Positions 6,698-10,514 of a stretch of 10,514 nt of DNA are shown one piece after another (position 1 is the stretch's first letter; each line of letters begins with the position of its first letter). The position numbers and the translations under genes were made by a program. Under the pieces are notes generated by a model that ran no database searches, was not told the DNA's origin, and saw only the letters and a list, made by a program, of their open reading frames with translations. Origin of the DNA: SM23-73-3 sp965369445 (lineage in GTDB: Bacteria > Zixibacteria > MSB-5A5 > SM1-73); assembly GCA_965369445.1 (NCBI GenBank), contig CBDUQU010000112.1:1-10514 (forward strand). Reading direction: 5' to 3'.

Positions 6698-7933
6698 TTA
6701 TCTCCCTCTCCTTCTAAAGGTGGGAGCAAAGGGGTTCACCTGCTGGTTAGCATGGGGGGACTGAGAGGTTCCCACTCCTACGATCACCATGTCTCCTTCC
6801 TTGAGGTCGCCGGAGACGATCTGGGTGGATGATCCATCCGATATTCCGGTTTGGACCAGGATCGGTAGGGGTTCCTCTTCCTGACTAAGAATCCAGATCG
6901 TGGCCTGATTGGCGTTTTTCGCACCCATGCCATGGGGTACCCGGGAACCGGGCCCGGATGGGTGTGAACCCATGGCGGCTTGTGGCCTGCCATGTCCTTC
7001 ACCAGACGAGGATGCTCCCTGCTGTGTGGCCGGGCGGAATCGGAAGGCACCTGAGGGGACCTTAAGGACGTTTTCCCTGTAGTCTACCAGCACGGTTACG
7101 TTGGCGGTCATCCCCGGCTTGAGCAAAAGATCCGGGTTGGAGGCTTCGATGATGACGTCGTAGGTGACCACGTTCTGAACGATCTCCGGGGAGAGCCTTA
7201 TCTGACTCACGAGTCCATCGAAGGTCAGGTCAGGAAACGCATCCACGGTAAAGACCGCCTCCTGTTCTTCTTTTATCCTGCCTATGTCTGCTTCATCTAT
7301 GCTGGTTTTAATCTGCATCTGGGTTAAGTCTCTGGCAATGGTGAAGAGGGTGGGAGCCTGCAGGCTGGCGGCCACGGTCTGTCCCACATCCACGTTTCTG
7401 GATATGACCACCCCATCTATGGGGGAGACAATGGTGGCATAGTTGAGATTAGTCCTGACTCTCTCCAGACCGGCCCGGGCTGATTTCTTCTGGGCCAGCG
7501 CCAGTTCATGATTGGTCAGGGCCAGATCCCTGTCCGATTCCGAGATCATCTGCTTCTCGAACAGCGACAGGGCGCGCTGGTATTCTTTTTCCGATAAGTT
7601 GACCGAGGCAACTGCCTTCTCCAAGTCTGCCTGAGCCTGGGCTACCTGAGCTTTCAGGAAGGTCGGATCGAGTTGAGCGACGATTTGTCCTTTAGTTACC
7701 CGATCATTGAAATCAACATACAGGGCTGAGATGGTCCCGGAGACCTGGCTGCCGACCTCGACCGTGGTGACCGCCTCCGCCGTGCCGGTGGCGGTGACCA
7801 AGATATGTATGTCACCTTTTTTCGCTTCGGCCGTGAGGTAGTTTGCCTCTGACTTCTCATTTCTTATTCCAAAAATCCAAATGAGCAGGAGGGCAAGGAT
7901 AAGAACAGGAACGACGAGGAGAAGTTTTTTCAT
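6698..7933 (-). CDS. macA: MacA-type periplasmic adaptor (membrane fusion) subunit
   Basis: This 411-aa adaptor links the inner-membrane permease to the outer envelope. An N-terminal anchor (about 4-22) is followed by a split lipoyl domain (about 60-90, GSQVSGTISALYVDFNDRV; and 165-190, ATIVSPIDGVVISRNVDVGQ) around an alpha-helical hairpin (about 91-162). A beta-barrel (about 200-290) and a membrane-proximal domain (about 343-390) come next. Residues about 301-342 are a low-complexity insertion rich in Gly, Ser, His, Met and Pro, inside the membrane-proximal region, and are not part of the usual fold. The ATG at 7933 has AAGGA six to seven bases upstream. It is the first gene of the four-gene operon. 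MacA proteins normally dock to a TolC-type channel; none is encoded in this window, so the channel would be elsewhere. Confidence 0.93.
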   Translation of the reverse strand: MKKLLLVVPVLILALLLIWIFGIRNEKSEANYLTAEAKKGDIHILVTATGTAEAVTTVEVGSQVSGTISALYVDFNDRVTKGQIVAQLDPTFLKAQVAQAQADLEKAVASVNLSEKEYQRALSLFEKQMISESDRDLALTNHELALAQKKSARAGLERVRTNLNYATIVSPIDGVVISRNVDVGQTVAASLQAPTLFTIARDLTQMQIKTSIDEADIGRIKEEQEAVFTVDAFPDLTFDGLVSQIRLSPEIVQNVVTYDVIIEASNPDLLLKPGMTANVTVLVDYRENVLKVPSGAFRFRPATQQGASSSGEGHGRPQAAMGSHPSGPGSRVPHGMGAKNANQATIWILSQEEEPLPILVQTGISDGSSTQIVSGDLKEGDMVIVGVGTSQSPHANQQVNPFAPTFRRRGR

Positions 7934-8238
7934 TAGATTTCCTTTTTCTTTTTATATTGGACACATAGTGACTGCTGAGGGTTTAATCATAATATGCACG
8001 CAGCCTGAATGTAGGTTGTCTCTGGACCGTGGGGACGTGATCCGGTACACGGCAACGAGGGCTTTCGGACGACTTTTGATGACCGATTCTCTCCCAGCGC
8101 TCGACCTCAGTTGAACGTGTCAATTCCTGTTGACGTTAGAGATTTTTTCCGGTGGTGAAAGATTTCCGAAGTTTTCACTTGCATCACGTGCACGTCAACC
8201 GTATACTACCGAACTGAAACTGGAAAGAGGGAGGAATC
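7934..8238. promoter_or_regulatory. Divergent intergenic regulatory region
   Basis: These 305 bases separate the exporter operon (leftward) from the phosphate genes (rightward) and must hold both promoters. For the leftward operon only a good ribosome binding site is clear, and no convincing -35/-10 pair was found. For the rightward genes a plausible promoter lies at 8179-8207. A further imperfect inverted repeat (AACG..TCAA at 8114-8123 against TTGACGTT at 8130-8137) might bind a regulator. A PhoB box was considered but does not fit well. No gene is supported here. Confidence 0.45.
8179..8207 (+). promoter_or_regulatory. Putative promoter with palindromic operator, phosphate genes
   Basis: TTGCAT (8179-8184) and TATACT (8202-8207) are separated by exactly 17 bases, with the -10 close to consensus and the -35 matching only its TTG. 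The spacer contains the perfect 10-bp palindrome ACGTGCACGT (8186-8195), placed where a bound regulator would block polymerase. The gene's ATG is at 8239, giving a short leader of about 25 bases that holds the GGGAGG ribosome binding site. Confidence 0.4.
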
Positions 8239-8865
8239 ATGGTCATAAAGCTTCCCCGGCTGTTGCCCAAACAGGAAAAGTTCTTCGACATTCTCAAAGA
8301 TTCTGCCAGGAATCTCTTAGTGGGGGCAAAAGCCTTGAAGGATCTGGTGGAAGATTACACCGACGTAAAGCAGAAGGTGGAGAACATTAAAAAGATAGAA
8401 CACCTGGGCGACAATATCATCCACCAGATCATGGACATGCTGGACAAGACCTTCATCACCCCCATAGAGAGAGAAGACATCCGCATCTTAGCTTCCGAGT
8501 TAGATGACGTGCTGGATGCGATCGAGGGCATCTCCAGCCGGCTCTACAACTTCAAGATTCCTGAACCCACGCCCGAGTGTGTCCGGTTGGTTCACATCGT
8601 CTATCAGGCAGTGGAACAGATCGAGGGAGCCATGTCCGATCTGGAGCACTTCGACAACCTTCGTCCCTTCTGCATAAAGATAAACAGCTTAGAGAACGAG
8701 GCAGACCAGATCTCGCAGCAGATGATCGGGCAGCTTCTGGATAAGGAACCGGACTGGCGAGTGGCCATAAAGTGGAAGGAAATCTACGGCCGTCTGGAGA
8801 CGGCAGCCGATCATTGCGAGAACATCGCCGACATAATCGAGAGCATAGTGGTGAAGAGTGGCTGA
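8239..8865 (+). CDS. PhoU-like DUF47 protein, Pit accessory
   Basis: A 208-aa all-helical cytoplasmic protein of the DUF47/PhoU-like family (TIGR00153 type), which usually sits directly before a pit gene. Family-typical acidic clusters that coordinate metal are present: E54-H-L-G-D58, E87 to D90 in SELDDVLD, ENEAD at about 152-156, and the C-terminal ETAADHCENIADIIE (187-201). Length is normal for the family. The ATG at 8239 follows GGGAGG at a spacing of about five bases. The protein is thought to regulate or assist the low-affinity phosphate permease; the exact mechanism in this family is not settled. The transporter gene follows after 194 bases, and no terminator is visible between them, so co-transcription is likely. 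Confidence 0.92.
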   Translation: MVIKLPRLLPKQEKFFDILKDSARNLLVGAKALKDLVEDYTDVKQKVENIKKIEHLGDNIIHQIMDMLDKTFITPIEREDIRILASELDDVLDAIEGISSRLYNFKIPEPTPECVRLVHIVYQAVEQIEGAMSDLEHFDNLRPFCIKINSLENEADQISQQMIGQLLDKEPDWRVAIKWKEIYGRLETAADHCENIADIIESIVVKSG

Positions 8866-9059
8866 TCTGTTTTTGTTTAAGGTTCTTATTGATGTGGGGT
8901 TGTTCTGTTACCTTACCCGTTGGTTAAACACTGGCATGTTTGCTTCTATTTTTGCTCGACCTTATTCCCTTGAGGGGAAGGGATGATTTCCCGCTTACTT
9001 ATACCAAAGATGGTTAGATCGATCCCGGCTTTCGCACCGGACAGGAGGAGACGAATCAA
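8866..9059. other. Spacer between PhoU-like and Pit genes
   Basis: These 194 bases are longer than usual for this gene pair. The spacer contains a short stem (TTCCC-ttgag-GGGAA, in the stretch 8966-8980) without a T-run, so it does not look like an intrinsic terminator. It ends with the strong AGGAGG (9043-9048) that serves the TTG start at 9060. I see no small gene and no clear internal promoter. Confidence 0.35.
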
Positions 9060-10049
9060 TTGGGTGATCTGATCCTGCTTGTGGCCATAATAGTTGCCGC
9101 GCTGGTCTACGATTTTTTCAACGGCTTCAACGACTGTGCCAACGCCATCGCCACCACCATATCAACGCGGGCCCTTACCCCCCGGACTGCCATCATCATG
9201 GCCTGGGTGCTCAATTTCTTCGGAGCATTGAGTCATACCGCCGTCGCCGCCACGGTGGGAAAAGGTGTTATCGATCCTCAGCAGGTAAGTTTGACTTTAG
9301 TCTTGGTGGCTTTGATCGGAGCCAGTGTTTGGACTGGCATGGCCAGCTTCTCCGGAATTCCGGTGAGCGTGACGCATTCCCTGATAGGGGGACTCCTGGG
9401 GGCGGGGATTGTCGCTTCGGGCGTCGAGATAATCCTTCTTAAAGGAATAAACAAGATCGTCCTGGCTATGTTTCTCTCTCCGATTCTTGGCTTTCTGGGT
9501 GGGCTGCTGCTGATGGTGCTGGTCTCCTGGATTTTCAAAGACTCACCGTTCCGGACGGTGAATCGTCGTTTCAAGCGGTGGCAGATACTTTCCGCCGCCT
9601 GGATGGCTTTCTCTCATGGGATGAACGACGCCCAGAATGCCATGGGCGTCATTGCTATGGCATTAGTCAGTTACGGTGCGCTGGCAACGTTTGAGGTCCC
9701 GTTATGGGTGATTCTCATTTGCGCCACAGCCATGGCTTTGGGTACGAGTTTGGGAGGATGGAGGGTGATCAAGACCATGGGGACCAAGGTGTTCAAGCTG
9801 CAGCCGGTACATGGATTCTCAGCAGAGACCTCCGCGGCTGCAGTCATCGCAGGGATGTCACTCTTCGGGGCTCCCATCAGTACCACTCACGTGATTTCCA
9901 CCGCCATCATGGGATCCGGCTCTTCCCACGGACTTTCGGCGGTCAGGTGGGGAATAGTGAAAAACATCGTCATTGCGTGGATTATCACCATCCCGGCCTC
10001 CGCTCTAATAGCCGGGTCACTATACTTCGTAGTCAAGCTGCTTTCCTAG
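9060..10049 (+). CDS. pit: Pit-family inorganic phosphate permease
   Basis: A 329-aa polytopic inner-membrane transporter of the PiT family (PF01384), which takes up phosphate or metal-phosphate with protons or sodium. The inverted internal duplication of the family is clear: DFFNGFNDCANAIATT (18-33) pairs with FSHGMNDAQNAMGV (184-197), both carrying the G-x-N-D signature. SGIPVSVTHSLIGG (98-111) pairs with FGAPISTTHVIST (269-281). About ten hydrophobic helices are separated by a short basic cytoplasmic loop (about 160-175). This is the compact form, without the long central loop of E. coli PitA. The start is TTG at 9060, with AGGAGG 11 bases upstream; the first in-frame Met lies only after the first signature, so the TTG is needed. 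It is paired with the upstream PhoU-like gene. Confidence 0.95.
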   Translation: MGDLILLVAIIVAALVYDFFNGFNDCANAIATTISTRALTPRTAIIMAWVLNFFGALSHTAVAATVGKGVIDPQQVSLTLVLVALIGASVWTGMASFSGIPVSVTHSLIGGLLGAGIVASGVEIILLKGINKIVLAMFLSPILGFLGGLLLMVLVSWIFKDSPFRTVNRRFKRWQILSAAWMAFSHGMNDAQNAMGVIAMALVSYGALATFEVPLWVILICATAMALGTSLGGWRVIKTMGTKVFKLQPVHGFSAETSAAAVIAGMSLFGAPISTTHVISTAIMGSGSSHGLSAVRWGIVKNIVIAWIITIPASALIAGSLYFVVKLLS

Positions 10050-10100
10050 TTCTTCGAATCTCTCTCGAGGCGTAACGACTTCGGACAGATGAATAAGTGC

Positions 10101-10165
10101 TTTTGGAGTGCGAAAGCTCGCTTTCGTCTTTTCAGTTCTGTGGAGTGCGGAGGCTTGCCTCCGCG
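10101..10165 (+). repeat. Tandem hairpin repeats with compensatory changes
   Basis: Two units share the design TGGAGTGCG + arm + 2-base loop + complementary arm. Unit 1 (10104-10127) has CGAAAGC/GCTTTCG; unit 2 (10141-10164) has GCGGAGGC/GCCTCCGC, a perfect 8-bp stem. The arms differ at two positions, and both changes (A to G) are matched by T to C in the opposite arm, so pairing is kept. They lie 55 bases beyond the pit stop. Confidence 0.6.
10110..10133 (+). terminator. Possible intrinsic terminator after pit
   Basis: The first hairpin (CGAAAG-ctcg-CTTTCG, 10111-10126, with an added G-T pair) is followed directly by TCTTTT (10127-10132). The stem is short, so termination would be modest, but the position just after the pit gene fits. 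It doubles as unit 1 of the tandem hairpin repeat. Confidence 0.35.
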
Positions 10166-10514
10166 GTTTCACGTTCCAGAATTCAATCCGCATCAACTCC
10201 GCTGAATCGGGGTCTCCGCGCAGCTACGACAAGCTGATGCACTCCCGGCTGTTGTCGGCGTGTGCCATTACTCCGCAGCCATTCGGTTCGGGCTGAGGGC
10301 ATCCCGAACCAACATGAACCTCTCCACCGCCTACCGGCGGGATCTTCGACTCTCTCCTCCCAGACGCCCATACGCCCTACAGGCCTGAAAGGGCCCGGCG
10401 CGCCCGGGGGCAAGCGTCTGCTTGCGCCCTCAGGACAAGCCGACCTACAAACTCAGCAAGCACAAAACATGAACCCCCTGTTGTCCCCCTTATCAGGGGG
10501 ACACAAAAAACCTC
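10166..10514. other. Hairpin-rich gene-free end of window
   Basis: No credible gene was found in these 349 bases; the open frames here have repeat-derived, low-quality translations. Two notable structures occur. GGTTCGGG (10285-10292) pairs perfectly with CCCGAACC (10303-10310). TGTCCCCC (10482-10489) pairs with GGGGGACA (10496-10503) and is followed by AAAAAA. The latter GGGGG arm can instead pair with CCCCCTG at 10474-10480, so two structures compete. The GTCCCCC...GGGGGAC core recalls the palindrome at 24-41 of the window. Confidence 0.45.

Noticed and set aside
8114..8137. Pho box upstream of the phosphate genes
   Set aside because: TGTCAAT and TGTTGAC occur 10 bases apart but match the CTGTCAT direct-repeat consensus poorly. 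They read better as an imperfect inverted repeat.
10108..10413. Small open frames in the right-hand tail, both strands
   Set aside because: They span the hairpin repeats, have Pro/Arg/Gly-rich or repeat-derived translations and no supporting ribosome binding sites.

Overview
This window looks like chromosomal DNA from an uncultured, probably diderm environmental bacterium. A MacA-type adaptor and a lipoprotein with a clear lipobox are both present, and the spacers are full of short hairpin repeats of the kind common in candidate-phylum and deltaproteobacteria-like genomes. The phylum cannot be fixed from this sequence.

Positions 1-3640 form an accessory block of three unrelated plus-strand genes, each with its own ribosome binding site: an unrecognised 415-residue protein (347-1594) behind a near-consensus promoter and a structured leader; a 152-residue orphan (1737-2195); and a 423-residue protein (2296-3567) that I read as a candidate PIN-like nuclease. 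Each stop codon is followed, 40-53 bases on, by a related short repeat (1647-1663, 2230-2271, 3595-3636). This gives the block a gene-cassette look, although no canonical attC core or integrase is visible.

Positions 3640-3892 are a junction. An 84-bp fragment copies the last 27 codons and stop of the neighbouring permease gene, and all six base differences are synonymous. The fragment abuts a 147-bp sequence bounded by imperfect 18-bp inverted repeats. It is either the tail of a lost paralogous permease or an integration scar at the 3' end of the gene.

Positions 3893-7933 (minus strand) hold a tight four-gene operon for a tripartite MacAB/YknXYZ-type exporter, in transcription order: periplasmic adaptor (7933-6698), separate ABC ATPase (6695-5949), lipoprotein with a CBM9/DOMON-like beta domain and a Gly/Arg/Met-rich insertion (5932-5117), and an FtsX/MacB-type permease (5110-3893). 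The lipoprotein between ATPase and permease is the unusual element. No outer-membrane TolC-type gene lies in the window.

Positions 8239-10049 (plus strand, divergent from the exporter) encode a PhoU-like DUF47 protein and a Pit-family phosphate permease, a classic low-affinity phosphate uptake pair. The last 465 bases hold no credible gene but contain several perfect hairpins, two of them tandem copies of one design with compensatory base changes.
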